A DNA stretch of 64,000 nt. Origin: Actinoplanes lutulentus. GTDB lineage: Bacteria > Actinomycetota > Actinomycetes > Mycobacteriales > Micromonosporaceae. This document shows positions 26,029 to 38,606 of the stretch, piece after piece (positions within the stretch are counted from its first letter, which is position 1; each line of letters begins with the position of its first letter). The position numbers and the translations under genes are program-made. The stretch is from contig NZ_QLMJ01000026.1 in NCBI RefSeq assembly GCF_003259845.1, positions 62,001 to 126,000 of the forward strand, written 5' to 3'. Below the pieces are notes generated by a model, which saw only the letters and a list, made by a program, of their open reading frames with translations, had not been told where the DNA came from and did no database searches.

Positions 26029-27051
26029 ATGGAGTTCGATCCACTCAGCAGTGCGGAGGACCTGATCCGCTCCAGCCGCGACGAGCTCCGCAGGGCCCTG
26101 CGGTTGCGGCCGCTCCCGGTCGCGGTCCTGGTCGGGGCGACCACCCTCCCGCCCCCGCGGCTCGGTGGCTGGGAGACGTTCAACGGCGCGGCCACGTGCG
26201 TACGCGTCGACTTCGGCACGATCGAGCCGGCCGGGCCGTGGGTGAGTGTCGAGACCGCGCGCTGGGCCGGCACCCAGGCGTCCGGTGGCCCGCTGCGGGA
26301 GCTGCTCGAACACCACATGCGGCTGAACGGTGACCGGTTCTCGTCGGTCGAGTGGACCGGCGAGGACCGTACCGTCACGGTTGACGGCCGGTCGGTGGCC
26401 GGCCGCCGGCTGCGCGCCGGCGACCACTGGTGGGCGCTGCGCTGCTCGCTGCGCGACGTGGAGCTCAGCGTGGTGGCCCGCGACTGGGACGCGGCGATCG
26501 AGATCCGCACCCTCAACCAGGCCGAGATCGACGAGATGATCTCGGTGGTGCCCACCCCGCCGACGTTCGTCCCGCCCGATCCGTCAGCCGTCACCGCCCC
26601 GCCGCCGGGCGAGCCCCACCGGTTGCTGGTGGACGAAGCGCTGCGTTCCGCACGCGACCAGGCCGACTGGCTCGCCGACGGCGGTCCGCCGCCGCGGCTC
26701 TCGTCGAACTGGGCGGCGCTCTGGCGGGCGACCGTCCGCCGGCAGGCCGATCTGGCCGGCCAGCCGGAGGTCGAGGCGGAGAAAGCCGTGCAGAGCATGG
26801 TCAACCAGATGACGAACCTGAACCACGAGGCCTCGTGGTTCCGAGACGACGAGGCGCTGCGCGGGCGCGCGGTCTCCGAGACACTGCTCTTCGGTACGGG
26901 ACTGGGGCCGAACGTGCCCAGCCGCCCGGCACAGCTGGCGTGGTTACGCCGGCAGGGCCTGCGGCCGACCGATTACGCCCGGCTGGAAGCGATATCAGCG
27001 GCCCAGACCACCTGGCTGGACGAGTGGAGCATCTGGGCTAGCTCGGTCTGA
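26029..27051 (+). CDS. Protein of unknown function
   Basis: 340 residues; the ATG at 26029 has a GCGAGGAGG ribosome site. Not recognised. No signal peptide or membrane helix. N-terminal half is beta-rich (PLPVAVLVGATTLPPP, WETFNGAATCVRVDFG); the C-terminal part after a Pro-rich linker (about 175-200) is helical (LLVDEALRSARDQADWLA, VQSMVNQMTNLNHEASWF). Lies 53 bp after egtD on the same strand but has its own ribosome site and may be independent. Its end overlaps the acyltransferase gene by 14 bp, convergent. Confidence 0.8.
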   Translation: MEFDPLSSAEDLIRSSRDELRRALRLRPLPVAVLVGATTLPPPRLGGWETFNGAATCVRVDFGTIEPAGPWVSVETARWAGTQASGGPLRELLEHHMRLNGDRFSSVEWTGEDRTVTVDGRSVAGRRLRAGDHWWALRCSLRDVELSVVARDWDAAIEIRTLNQAEIDEMISVVPTPPTFVPPDPSAVTAPPPGEPHRLLVDEALRSARDQADWLADGGPPPRLSSNWAALWRATVRRQADLAGQPEVEAEKAVQSMVNQMTNLNHEASWFRDDEALRGRAVSETLLFGTGLGPNVPSRPAQLAWLRRQGLRPTDYARLEAISAAQTTWLDEWSIWASSV

Positions 27052-28174
27052 GCTTCCGCATTCTGCGGCGGCGGTTCAGCAGGACTCCCCGGGCCGGGCG
27101 TTCGACGGCCGCGTGCAGGAGCCAGGCCGCGCCGAGGGACAGCAGGAACGTCGCCACGGTCAGCGCCGCGCCCTTGCCCGGCGGGAACTTCGGGTGATAG
27201 CCGATCGTCGCCTCGAACAGCCGCACCACGAGCAGGTGCACCAGGTAGAACGCGAACGACCACTCGCCCAGCCGGACCATCGTGCGGTTGCGCCACGGGG
27301 TCCAGCGCTTCGACAGGTCGGCCACCGCCGCCGTGAACAGGAGCAGGGCAAAACCGGGCATGGTGCAGGCCGCGTACCCCCAGGGCTCCGGCACGTGGAT
27401 GGAGAGGAAGTAACCACCGACGGTGAGCGCCCCGGCCGCACACCAGAGCGGAAGCAGCCGCTGCGGCCGCCACGAACGGACCAGCAGCGCGAGCGTGATG
27501 CCGAGAACGAACTCGGGCAGCCGGCCCACCGGCGTCCAGTGGAAGAACCAGTCGACCTGCTCGCGCCCGGCGAACAACAGGCCGGCCGCGGGTCCGAGCG
27601 TGGTCGCCGCCAGCGCTCCGGCGCCGGTCGCGACGACACCCCGCCGGTTCAGCCGGGTCACCCCGAGCGCCAGCAGCGGGAACGTCAGATAGAAGAACGC
27701 CTCGACCGAGAGCGTCCAGCTGACCGTGTTGAGACTCTGCAGGTAGTCAAGTTCCGGTGACCACGCCTGGACCAGGAAAACATTGGCCACGGCCACCCAG
27801 GGTGACGGCAATTCCCACGGTTTGTAAGTAAGCAGAAGAATCGCCACGAGTATTGCCGTCGCGATGTGCAACGGGTAGACGCGCGCGAATCGCCGCCACC
27901 AGAACTTCCGGAAACCGGTGCTCGGGCAGGCCCACATCAGCACGAATCCGGAAAGAATGAAGAAGAACGACACCCCGACCGAACCAGGCCGGAAGACCGC
28001 CGTGATCATCCGCGCTTCGGGGCCGGGCTTGAAGTATTCGACAAGGCAAAGGTGAAAGCCGAATACCAGAAATGCGGCGACCCATCTCAGGCCGGTGAGC
28101 GAGGGCAGCGTTCCACCGTTTTCGCTTTTCCGTGAAACGGTTGTGGAACTCGGCTGGGGGGCAGTCGAGGACAT
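27038..28174 (-). CDS. Acyltransferase 3 family membrane protein
   Basis: 378 residues, about ten membrane helices. N-terminal SLTGLRWVAAFLVFGFHLCL (around residues 24-43) carries the family His, FFFILSGFVLMWA follows, then RRFARVYPLHIATA and WTLSVEAFFYLTFPLLAL. Such enzymes O-acylate cell-surface glycans or secondary metabolites; the substrate is unknown. Starts 6 nt after a TACCTT box. A partial relative lies at the right edge of the window. Confidence 0.92.
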   Translation of the reverse strand: MSSTAPQPSSTTVSRKSENGGTLPSLTGLRWVAAFLVFGFHLCLVEYFKPGPEARMITAVFRPGSVGVSFFFILSGFVLMWACPSTGFRKFWWRRFARVYPLHIATAILVAILLLTYKPWELPSPWVAVANVFLVQAWSPELDYLQSLNTVSWTLSVEAFFYLTFPLLALGVTRLNRRGVVATGAGALAATTLGPAAGLLFAGREQVDWFFHWTPVGRLPEFVLGITLALLVRSWRPQRLLPLWCAAGALTVGGYFLSIHVPEPWGYAACTMPGFALLLFTAAVADLSKRWTPWRNRTMVRLGEWSFAFYLVHLLVVRLFEATIGYHPKFPPGKGAALTVATFLLSLGAAWLLHAAVERPARGVLLNRRRRMRKLRPS

Positions 28175-28180
28175 CCGGGC

Positions 28181-28186
28181 AAGGTA
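28181..28186 (-). promoter_or_regulatory. -10 box (TACCTT) of the acyltransferase gene, leaderless
   Basis: Minus-strand TAnnnT ending 6 nt before the ATG at 28174. Confidence 0.6.
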
Positions 28187-28222
28187 CCAGAGCCCGCCCA
28201 GAAATCATCAACCGTCTATTAA

Positions 28223-30732
<2,510 letters not shown>

Positions 30733-30736
<4 letters not shown>

Positions 30737-31851
30737 CGGCCCACCTTCTCAGCCACGAACTCGGCCAGCTGGCCCGGTGTCATCGCGCCCATCCACGCCC
30801 CCGCGTCCGCCAGCCTCTGGGCGCACGCGCGGTCATAGGCCGGGTCGGCCTGTTCGTCCAGGGCGGCCAGCCCCAGGACGGTGCTGCCCTGGTCGACCAG
30901 TTCGCGCACCGCGCGTACCAAAGCGGCCTCGGACCCGCCCTCGAAGAAGTCGCTGACGATCGCGACGATCGTGCGGCGGGGTTGTTCGACGAGCTGCGAG
31001 GCGTACCGGACAGCGCGGGCGATGTCGGTGCCGCCGCCGAGCTGGGTTTTCATCAGCAGCTCGACCGGGTCGCTGACGTCCGAGGTCAAATCCACCACCT
31101 CGGTGTCGAAAGCGATCAGGTGGGTCTTCACCCCGGGCAGTCCCCACAGGCAGGCCGCGGTGACCGCCGAGTGGATGACCGACGGCAGCATCGACCCGGA
31201 CTGGTCGACCAGCAGGATCACCTGCCAGGGTGCGAGGTGCCGCCGGTTGCGGGCCAGGAAGTACGGCGTCTCGACGGACAGCCGCCGTTTCTCCGGGTCG
31301 TAGTGGCCGAGGTTCGCCCGGATGGTGCGCCGCGCGTCGAAGTCCCGCGCCTGCTTGAACCGGGTCGACTGCCGGGCCCGCGCCCCGGAGAAACTGCGCC
31401 GGACCTCGGTCGCGAGCTTCTCGGTCAGGTCACGCACCACTGCTTCGACGATCCGCCGGGCCAGGCGCAGGACCTCCGGATTCATCAGGTGTTTGGTACG
31501 CAGAACGGCCCGCAGCAGCCCCGGGTTCGGCTCGATGCGTTCCAGCACGGCGGGGTCGGTGACGATGTCGTGGACCTCGTACCGTTCGACGGCGTCGCGC
31601 TGGAGCCGCTCGACGGTCTCCTTCGGGAAGAGCCGGACGATGTCGTCCAGCCAGTCCACCGTGGTCAGCCGGGATCCACCGGTGCCGCCCTGCCGTCGGC
31701 GGATGTCCCGCCGGTCCAGCTCCTCGTCGCGACCGTAGAGCCAGTCCAGCGCCGCGTCCCGCCCGGCCGCGTCACCGGCGAGCGCGCCGAGGCTGCCGTC
31801 GGCCGGGTCACCGAGAATCAGCCGCCACCGCTCCAGCCCGGGGTCGCTCAC
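30733..31851 (-). CDS. VWA-domain protein (YehP-like), partner of the MoxR ATPase
   Basis: 372 residues from a GTG at 31851 with GGAGG 6 nt upstream; the open frame further upstream lies over the DUF5682 gene and is not family-like. C-terminal von Willebrand A domain with an intact MIDAS: Asp216-Gln-Ser218-Gly-Ser220, Thr275 in GGGTDIARAV, and Asp301 in VSDFFEGG, so it should bind a divalent metal and a partner. N-terminal about 200 residues are helical (FPKETVERLQRDAVERYEV). VWA proteins beside MoxR ATPases act as substrate adaptors in known pairs. About 25 bp separate it from DUF5682; its end overlaps the SWIM gene by 4 bp. Confidence 0.92.
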
Positions 31852-31876
31852 CGGCCACCTCCACGTCCGAAAGAGA

Positions 31877-34153
31877 TCATCGAGCACCTCCAGCAGGAAG
31901 CAGCCCCGCCTGCGCCAGCCGCTCCTCCACCGCCTCGTCCAGCGCCAGCCCCGCGGCCACGATCTCCGGCGGCATGCTCGTCCGCAGCAGGTCCCGCCCG
32001 GAACCACCAAGCCCGCGCATCTCCAGCAGCTGATCCGCGATCGTGACGCGTTCCCGGGGCGGGAAGAACTCGAACGCCTGCCGCAGCGCCGGCAACGCCA
32101 GCAGGAACTCCTCGGCGCCGATCCCGCGAACCAGCTCGTCGAGCAGCCCCAGGATGCCGCCGGGCGCGAGCACCGATTCCCGGGCGACGCCGAACAGTCC
32201 CGCCAGCCAGTCGCCGGCCGAGCCACCGGTGAACGCTCCGCGCACCGCCGGCCCCGGGTCGGACGTGTCCTGCGACAGGATCCGGGCCAGGCCGTAAAAA
32301 GCGCCACGCAGGTCAGGGGGCGCGGCCCGATCGGCCGCGACGCGCTCCGCGATTCCCCGAGCGAGGGTACGGTCGACGCCGGCCCTCTCGGCATGCCGGA
32401 CAGCATCGCGAACAGCCACGACGGCCCGGATCCGTGGCAGATCGGCGGGCAGGCCCGCACCGTGCCAGCCCTCGGCGAGCCAGAGGATCCGGCGGGTGGC
32501 GCCGGCCACCACCGCGCCGAGCAGGTCGCTGCCGGCCGTCCCGAGCATCCGGTCGTGCCGCCACAGGGCGAGGACCACGGTGAGCACCCGGCCCAGTTCG
32601 CCGAGGTCGGTGCCGGCGGCGACACCGCGTTCCAGCCGGTCCGGCAGGTCACCGGCGAGGCCGGTGACACCGCAGAACGCCGCGTCGAACAGGGCGTCGG
32701 CCAGCTGGCCCAGATCGTTGCCCGCGTCGTCGACGCGCTGGCCGATCCGGGCCGTCGCGGCGGCTTCCAGAGTCGGGCCGTAACCACCGGCCTCGATCAG
32801 GGCGACCAGCCTGTTCTCGTCGAGGCGGATCCGCCACTGCTCGGTGAGGACCGGGTCGATGCCGGTGGCCGGGCCGGCCGTCCGGGCGTACCCGGGAATG
32901 CCGAGGACCCGCAGCCGGTGCAGCAGGCGGCTGCGTTCGCGGTCTTCGGGTTCGAGCAGGTCGAGGCGGGGTTCGCCGGGCTGGTCGAAGCCGTGCCGCT
33001 CCAGCTCGGCGGTGGCCGCGTGCACGAGCGGCGGCAGCGGGGTGTCCGGGTGCAGGCGGCCGATCCGGTCGCCGCTGAGCACCGTGGTCATCTCGACGAC
33101 CGCGGGGTGCTGGCCGGCCGTGATGGTCCCGCGCACCGACCACGGCAGCGGCACGTCGAGCGCCTCGTTGATCAGGGCCGCGGCCAGGCCGTCGAGCACG
33201 TCGACCCGGGCCGGGTGGCGGTGACCGCGCAGCCGGGCGAGAGCCTCGGCGCTGGTCCGGGCGGCGATCAGATCGGCCGTGGAGACCGGCTGGCCACGCT
33301 CCCGCAGCCGCCCGGCGACAGCGGTGACCAGGTAACGGGCGGCCTCGGCCGGCCCGTCCTCCCAGAGCCGCTGGTAGTACTCCGGCGACGGCATCCCGGA
33401 CTGGTAACCCCCGAACGCGTCCAGCCGCCGGAACGAATACGGCACCAGGTAACTCCCACCGACCGCCCCCTCAGGCGGCGTCGGTACCTCCGGCCACCCG
33501 GAGCCTGAATCAGGTGAATCGGCGAGGCGGAGCAGGGCTGGGCGGTGGAAGCCGCCGACAACCGCGACCACCGGCCGGTCACCTGCGGCGCGGACCGCCG
33601 CGCGGATCCACTCCGCCATGTACGCCTCGCGCGCCGTGTCCGACGACCCGGCCGCCGCCTCGCCGCGGATCAGGTCGAAGTACGCCGCGAGTCGCTCGGC
33701 CAGGCCCTCGCCCGGTTCCATCTCGACCAGGTGGTCCCAGAGCGCGTCGGTGTTGTCCACCCCGAACGCGGTGCACAGCCGCTCGACGGCCTCGGCGTAC
33801 CGCTGCTCCGCGTCGGCGTACCGATTGGAGCGGTCGGCGAACGCCTCGTGCCACGCCGGTAGGTCGATGAAGAGCGGCTCGGCGCCGGTCTCCCGGGCGG
33901 CGGCCAGCGCCACCCACTCCGGCGAGTAACCGCAGAACGGCGCCCACGACCCGTGCCGCCGGTGCTCGTCGGCGTAACTGGTGAAGACCGCCACCGGCAG
34001 CTCGTGGCCGAGCAGCAGCTCCCCGATCCGGTCGTTCATGTCGGCCGGGCCCTCGATCAGGACGTACGCCGGACGCAGCGCCGCGATGGTCTCGCCGACC
34101 AGGCGGGCGCACGCCGGACTGTGGTGCCGGACCCCGACGACGGTGAGGCTCAT
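31877..34153 (-). CDS. DUF5682 protein with TraB/TIKI/EreA-like hydrolase motifs (YehM-like)
   Basis: 758 residues from the ATG at 34153. The N-terminal about 210 residues show the ordered motifs of the TraB/TIKI/EreA/ChaN superfamily: GVRHH (7-11), LIEGP with Glu34, REAYMA (175-180, the R-x3-MA block) and VGGFHRP with His203. These are the putative metal/catalytic residues, so a hydrolase activity is likely (inference). The remaining about 550 residues are mostly helical and probably a scaffold. The ATG overlaps the MoxR stop by 4 bp. Function of DUF5682 is not known to me. Confidence 0.88.
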   Translation of the reverse strand: MSLTVVGVRHHSPACARLVGETIAALRPAYVLIEGPADMNDRIGELLLGHELPVAVFTSYADEHRRHGSWAPFCGYSPEWVALAAARETGAEPLFIDLPAWHEAFADRSNRYADAEQRYAEAVERLCTAFGVDNTDALWDHLVEMEPGEGLAERLAAYFDLIRGEAAAGSSDTAREAYMAEWIRAAVRAAGDRPVVAVVGGFHRPALLRLADSPDSGSGWPEVPTPPEGAVGGSYLVPYSFRRLDAFGGYQSGMPSPEYYQRLWEDGPAEAARYLVTAVAGRLRERGQPVSTADLIAARTSAEALARLRGHRHPARVDVLDGLAAALINEALDVPLPWSVRGTITAGQHPAVVEMTTVLSGDRIGRLHPDTPLPPLVHAATAELERHGFDQPGEPRLDLLEPEDRERSRLLHRLRVLGIPGYARTAGPATGIDPVLTEQWRIRLDENRLVALIEAGGYGPTLEAAATARIGQRVDDAGNDLGQLADALFDAAFCGVTGLAGDLPDRLERGVAAGTDLGELGRVLTVVLALWRHDRMLGTAGSDLLGAVVAGATRRILWLAEGWHGAGLPADLPRIRAVVAVRDAVRHAERAGVDRTLARGIAERVAADRAAPPDLRGAFYGLARILSQDTSDPGPAVRGAFTGGSAGDWLAGLFGVARESVLAPGGILGLLDELVRGIGAEEFLLALPALRQAFEFFPPRERVTIADQLLEMRGLGGSGRDLLRTSMPPEIVAAGLALDEAVEERLAQAGLLPAGGAR

Positions 34154-35259
34154 CCGCCCGGCAGTTCCCGGCGCGCGTCCCGCAGCTCCCGCCACTGCCC
34201 GCCGCTGCGCCACGAGGTGTGCTGTTCCAGGTACCGCCGCAGTTTGGCGAGGTCCTCCGCGTTGTCCTTGGCCGCCGTGCCGGCCAGGCAGGAGACCAGG
34301 TCGGCGGCGTCGCCGGAGGTGCCGCGCAGGAACCAGCCGCGCAGCCCGACCGCGTGCGCCACCGACACGGCCTCGGCGGTGCTCATCACCGAGGACAGCC
34401 GTTCCATCTCGTCGCCGCGCGCGGTCCGCCCGGTACGCAGCTCCCGGAACGTCGTGACCAGCACTTCGAGCACGTCCCGTCGCGGCGGGGCGGTGACACC
34501 GGAGCGGCGCAGCAGCTCGGTCGCCTCGGACTCGACGAGGGTCAGCTCGGTGTCGAAGTCGGCGATCGGGAAGACCGTCTCGAAGTTGAAGCGCCGTTTC
34601 AGCGCCGAGCTCATGTCGTTGACACCCCGGTCCCGGGTGTTGGCCGTGGCGATGATGTTGAAACCGTCCCGGGCGAAGACCATGCCGGCGTCACCGGGCA
34701 GCTCGGGAACCGCCATCACCCGGTCGGAGAGCGGCGAGAGCAGGCAGTCCTGCACTTCGAGTGGGCACCGGGTGATCTCCTCGAACCGCACGGTGCTGCC
34801 CTGCGCCATGCCGCGCAGCAGCGGCGCCGGGACCAGCGACCGCTCGGTCGGGCCCTCGGAGACGAGCAGCGCGTAGTTCCACGAGTACTTGATCTGGTCC
34901 TCGGTGGTGGCCGCGCCGCCCTGGATGGTCAGCGTCGAGTCGCCGCTCACCGCCGCCGCGAGCAGCTCGGAGAGCAGCGATTTCGCGGTGCCAGGCTCAC
35001 CGACGAGCAACAGGCCCCGGCTGGTGGCGAGGCTGACCAGGGCCCGGTCGATGAGCGACGGGTCACCGACGAACTTGCGGGCGACGCCGAGTTTCGGATC
35101 GCCGACGATGAACGCCCGCGCGGCCCGCAGGCTCAGCGCCCAACCGGGCGGTTTCGGCGCGTCGTCGGCAGCCCGCAGCCGGGCCAGCTCATCGGCGTAC
35201 CGCACCTCGGCCGGTGGCCGCTGCGCACGCCCCGGTGAGACCTCGACGGCAGAACTCAC
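34150..35259 (-). CDS. MoxR-family AAA+ ATPase (YehL-like)
   Basis: 369 residues. Walker A GEPGTAKS (87-94), Walker B STVRFEEI with Glu160/Glu161, sensor 1 Asn207 in IIATANTRDRG, and a candidate arginine finger in ALKRRF (219-224). MoxR ATPases act as chaperone-like motors with VWA adaptors, such as RavA-ViaA. Here it is translationally coupled to DUF4132 upstream and DUF5682 downstream by 4-bp ATGA overlaps. Confidence 0.95.
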   Translation of the reverse strand: MSSAVEVSPGRAQRPPAEVRYADELARLRAADDAPKPPGWALSLRAARAFIVGDPKLGVARKFVGDPSLIDRALVSLATSRGLLLVGEPGTAKSLLSELLAAAVSGDSTLTIQGGAATTEDQIKYSWNYALLVSEGPTERSLVPAPLLRGMAQGSTVRFEEITRCPLEVQDCLLSPLSDRVMAVPELPGDAGMVFARDGFNIIATANTRDRGVNDMSSALKRRFNFETVFPIADFDTELTLVESEATELLRRSGVTAPPRRDVLEVLVTTFRELRTGRTARGDEMERLSSVMSTAEAVSVAHAVGLRGWFLRGTSGDAADLVSCLAGTAAKDNAEDLAKLRRYLEQHTSWRSGGQWRELRDARRELPGG

Positions 35260-38200
35260 GACAGCACCTCTTTCAGGTCACGCAGTGCCTCGGCCGCGAC
35301 GATCGGGTCGAGCTCGCGCAGCCCGCTCGCGGTGTCCCGCCGGTGCCAGCGGTTGCCGGACCGGGCCTCGGCGTAGACCTCCTGGATCGTCTGGTCGGGC
35401 AGAACGTCCAGCGCGCCGACCGCGATGCCCGGGTCGATGTCGATGACCAGGCTGAGGTCGCCGGGGATGTCGCGCTCGAACCAGCCCTGCACGCCCGCGT
35501 CCTGCGGTGCGCCGCGCTGCCAGCCGCGGCGTTCCAGACCGAGCAGTTTCGTGGTGGGCACGGTCGTCCCCAGGAAGGACCGGCCCAGGCGTTCCTCGAT
35601 CTGATCCGGGGTGAGCGTCTCGACATCGCGGCCGAGCTGCGGGAACGGCTGGAGGATCTCGTAGTCGGCGAAAACCTCCGACCAGGCCGCCAGCTCGCCG
35701 CCGAGCGTGAGCGGATGCGCCACCGCGATCCGCTCGTCGTCGCGCAGGACCACGGCCTCGTCGGTCACGCCGGCGAACGTGCCGTCCTCGGCCAGGCGCA
35801 CGCCGGTGGACTCGTCGATGCGCAGCCAGACGAGGCGTCGCACCAGGTGCCGCAGCAGCGGATGCCCCGCGAAGTACTGCTGGAAGTCGTCACCGGTCCA
35901 CGAACGCTGATCGACCATGGCGCGCTCGAGCCGGCGCACCTGGTCGGCCGCGATCGCCCGGACATCCTTTTTCAGAGCCGAGAACCTTTGGTACGCCTCC
36001 GGCGCGAGCCGCTGATCGTCGGTCGCACCCGGTTTCGGCAGGGCCTTGAGCCGTTTGCCCGCAGCGTCCGCCACGAACGGCTTGAGTTGCTCGTCGAAGC
36101 CGACGGTGAACTGCCGCCGCCCGTAGTCGAGGACGAGGCTGCCGTCCGCGTCCAGCCCCAGGTCGGGCACGAGCCGGTCGGCCAGCTCGTCGGCGCTGAG
36201 CCCGAGCGCCGCCGCCAGCTCGGCGATCTTTTCCTGGGCGCGCTCCTTGAGGCCGCGGAATTTCACCTTCTGTGAGATGCCGTGCAGGTACATCAGGGCG
36301 ACGTCGGTGCCGATCTCGGCGAGCACGTCGAGGCCGGACACCGCGCGGGCATGCCCGCCCTCACCGGGCCAGGCGCGGATCACCGGGGCGAGGCGGCGAA
36401 CCGTCTCGTCGTCGCCGAGCAGGCCGAGGGCGTCCAGAGCCCAGTTCTGTTTCGCCGGGTGGCCGGCCTCGCGCCACTCGGTGAACAGCCCCCAGGCGAA
36501 CTCGGCCAGGTCACCCACCTCGCACTCGGCGGTCACCACGGCCAGCCCCGGGTACGCGTCACCGAGCCGGGAGATCGCCAGCATCGTGATCACGTGACCG
36601 ACCGCCGTGGCGGGCAGCGCGCCCCGGCCACCGGTGAGCCGGATCGGCGGGAGCAACGCCGGGTTGGCCCACTCCGGCGACACCGGAATGGTCTTGGGCA
36701 GGATCGTCAGCGGGTCGACGGCCAGGATCTCGTCGACCGCGGCGACGGTGTCCGGCCCGAAGCTCGCCGCCGCGGCGCGCACCTGATCGGCCTGGCCCGC
36801 GGCCGCGAGCGCACGCAGACCGTCCTCGGCGTCGGCACGCCCCGCGCCGGCCTTGCCCGCACTGGCCGCGCCCGCGCCGGCCTTGCCCGCAGCGCTCTTC
36901 CCGGTGAGCGGTCCCACCGCGACCGGCACCAGCGCCCGGGCAGCCGCTGCGGCATGCCGAGTCAGCCAGGCTGCCGCGATCTTGCGGACCGACCGGAGAC
37001 GCTGATGCCAGCCGGCCATCAACAGGGCGATCTCCGGCGACGCGACCGGTGCCAGGACCGGTGCGGCGGAGACCGGTGCCCGGAGCGCGCAGTCGACAAG
37101 CGCAGGGACGGCGGCCACGCCGTACCGAGCGAGCACGGCCCGCCCCCAGTCGCCGATGTCACCAGCGTCGGCCGGACGCCAGCGCTCGATCAGCGGAAGT
37201 GTGAACTCGTCGGGCGCCATCAGGAAGAAATAGATCTCGTCCCATCGGTTCGACTCCGAGGTGCCGACTCGGCGGGCCACGGCCGCGAAGTCATGGTCGC
37301 CGCCGTGCCGGCGTGCCCAGTTGCTCGTCGACCAGGACTCCCGCTCGCCCTCCGCCCAGTCAACACTCACCGGATCGCCGGCCACGAGACCGGTGACGAC
37401 CACGGGTTTGCGGGTGATCGGAGTGACCCACGGCGGGTCGGCCAGGATCGGCGGCAGGTCGGCCGGGTCGGCGCTGTCCGCGAAGGCCGCGCCCAGCGTC
37501 TCGAGGACCGCGCCGAGCCGCTCGGCGGCCGGGCCGTCGAGCGCCGGATGGACCTCCGCCGCGAGATCCATCTGGTTGACCACCTGGGTGCGCAGCAACC
37601 GGGTCGCCGCGGGACGGTCGGAGGCCGCGAGCATCCGCAGCGCGCGCTCCGGATGCCGGGCGGACACGTCGGCGACGGCGCCGGGCACGTGCGGCCGGTC
37701 GAGACGCTCGGCCAGCGCGGCGAAAGCCTCGTCGGTGCCGATCGCAGCCAGCGCGGCGAGCAGCCTTTTCTGCCCGTCGGCGGTGCCGTGCTCGTCGAGC
37801 CAGTGGACCAGGGCCGGGACCGACGCGTCGCCCACGCCGGCCACGAACGTATAGAGCAGCTGCGAGTCGTGGGTCACCTGCCAGGTGCTCGTCTCCTCGG
37901 CGAGCCGCAGCCCCACGTCGCCGTCGGTGACGACGGTGAGCATCAGCAGCTTGAGCGCCGGCCGGTCGGTCCGGCGCAGAACCCGCGCGATGATCTCCTC
38001 ACCCCAGGCCGCCTCGTCGGGCGCCAGCACCGAGATCACCGCGCGTTGCGGCAGCGACTCGCCGCGCACGGCCGCGAGACCTGTCACGACCTGCTCATAC
38101 TCCTCCGGGGGCGCGGCGACCACGGCAGCGCGCAAACGGTACGCGACCCGGATGGCAAGGGACGTCGAGTAACCCGTCGCATCCCGGTCGGGCACGCCCC

Positions 38201-38606
38201 GGATGATCGGGCGGCTGACCCCGAAGTCACCGGGGTAGAGACCGGCGAGCTCGGCCGTCGCGGCGGCCGCGAAGGCGAGCCCGTGCCGGTCGCGCCAGTA
38301 GTCACCGAAGCCCTCGGCCTCGTCCAGCCTGCTCCACCCGAGGATCCCGGAGATCGCCTGAGCCACCGCGCCGGCGCCCAGCGGTGGCGCCGCCGGGTCG
38401 CCGGACAGGTAGGCCCGGCCCGCCGCGGAGACGTCGGCGGGAGTGTTGGGGTGCACGAGCGAGGAGAGCACGTCACCCTGGAACGCGCTCAGCAGCTCGG
38501 CGGCATGGCCCACCCGAACAGCCTGAACCGCCGGCATCGGCAGGGCATCGGCCCGGCGCGGCAGCACGAACCGGCGCCAGGCGGACGGGATCGCGAACGA
38601 AAGCAT
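35256..38606 (-). CDS. DUF4132 protein (MolR/YehI-like), first gene of the MoxR-VWA-SWIM operon
   Basis: 1116 residues from the ATG at 38606, which follows a TAGGGT -10 box by 7 nt; sequence further upstream in frame is not family-like. The last about 300 residues are DUF4132: LVWLRIDESTGVRLAEDG, AVAHPLTLGGELAAWSEVF and YEILQPFPQLGRD. The middle contains HEAT-like helical repeats (LLAALAAIGTDEAFAALAER) and a low-complexity Gly/Ala/Lys linker (SAAGKAGAGAASAGKAGAG, around residue 570). No WGR domain is seen at the N-terminus, unlike some relatives. E. coli MolR/YehI is the best-known homologue and lies next to yehL/M/P/Q. Function unknown. Confidence 0.88.
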   Translation of the reverse strand: MLSFAIPSAWRRFVLPRRADALPMPAVQAVRVGHAAELLSAFQGDVLSSLVHPNTPADVSAAGRAYLSGDPAAPPLGAGAVAQAISGILGWSRLDEAEGFGDYWRDRHGLAFAAAATAELAGLYPGDFGVSRPIIRGVPDRDATGYSTSLAIRVAYRLRAAVVAAPPEEYEQVVTGLAAVRGESLPQRAVISVLAPDEAAWGEEIIARVLRRTDRPALKLLMLTVVTDGDVGLRLAEETSTWQVTHDSQLLYTFVAGVGDASVPALVHWLDEHGTADGQKRLLAALAAIGTDEAFAALAERLDRPHVPGAVADVSARHPERALRMLAASDRPAATRLLRTQVVNQMDLAAEVHPALDGPAAERLGAVLETLGAAFADSADPADLPPILADPPWVTPITRKPVVVTGLVAGDPVSVDWAEGERESWSTSNWARRHGGDHDFAAVARRVGTSESNRWDEIYFFLMAPDEFTLPLIERWRPADAGDIGDWGRAVLARYGVAAVPALVDCALRAPVSAAPVLAPVASPEIALLMAGWHQRLRSVRKIAAAWLTRHAAAAARALVPVAVGPLTGKSAAGKAGAGAASAGKAGAGRADAEDGLRALAAAGQADQVRAAAASFGPDTVAAVDEILAVDPLTILPKTIPVSPEWANPALLPPIRLTGGRGALPATAVGHVITMLAISRLGDAYPGLAVVTAECEVGDLAEFAWGLFTEWREAGHPAKQNWALDALGLLGDDETVRRLAPVIRAWPGEGGHARAVSGLDVLAEIGTDVALMYLHGISQKVKFRGLKERAQEKIAELAAALGLSADELADRLVPDLGLDADGSLVLDYGRRQFTVGFDEQLKPFVADAAGKRLKALPKPGATDDQRLAPEAYQRFSALKKDVRAIAADQVRRLERAMVDQRSWTGDDFQQYFAGHPLLRHLVRRLVWLRIDESTGVRLAEDGTFAGVTDEAVVLRDDERIAVAHPLTLGGELAAWSEVFADYEILQPFPQLGRDVETLTPDQIEERLGRSFLGTTVPTTKLLGLERRGWQRGAPQDAGVQGWFERDIPGDLSLVIDIDPGIAVGALDVLPDQTIQEVYAEARSGNRWHRRDTASGLRELDPIVAAEALRDLKEVLS

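Noticed and set aside
31852..32787. Extension of the VWA gene over DUF5682
   Set aside because: Ser/Arg-rich out-of-frame shadow of DUF5682; GTG at 31851 has a good ribosome site.
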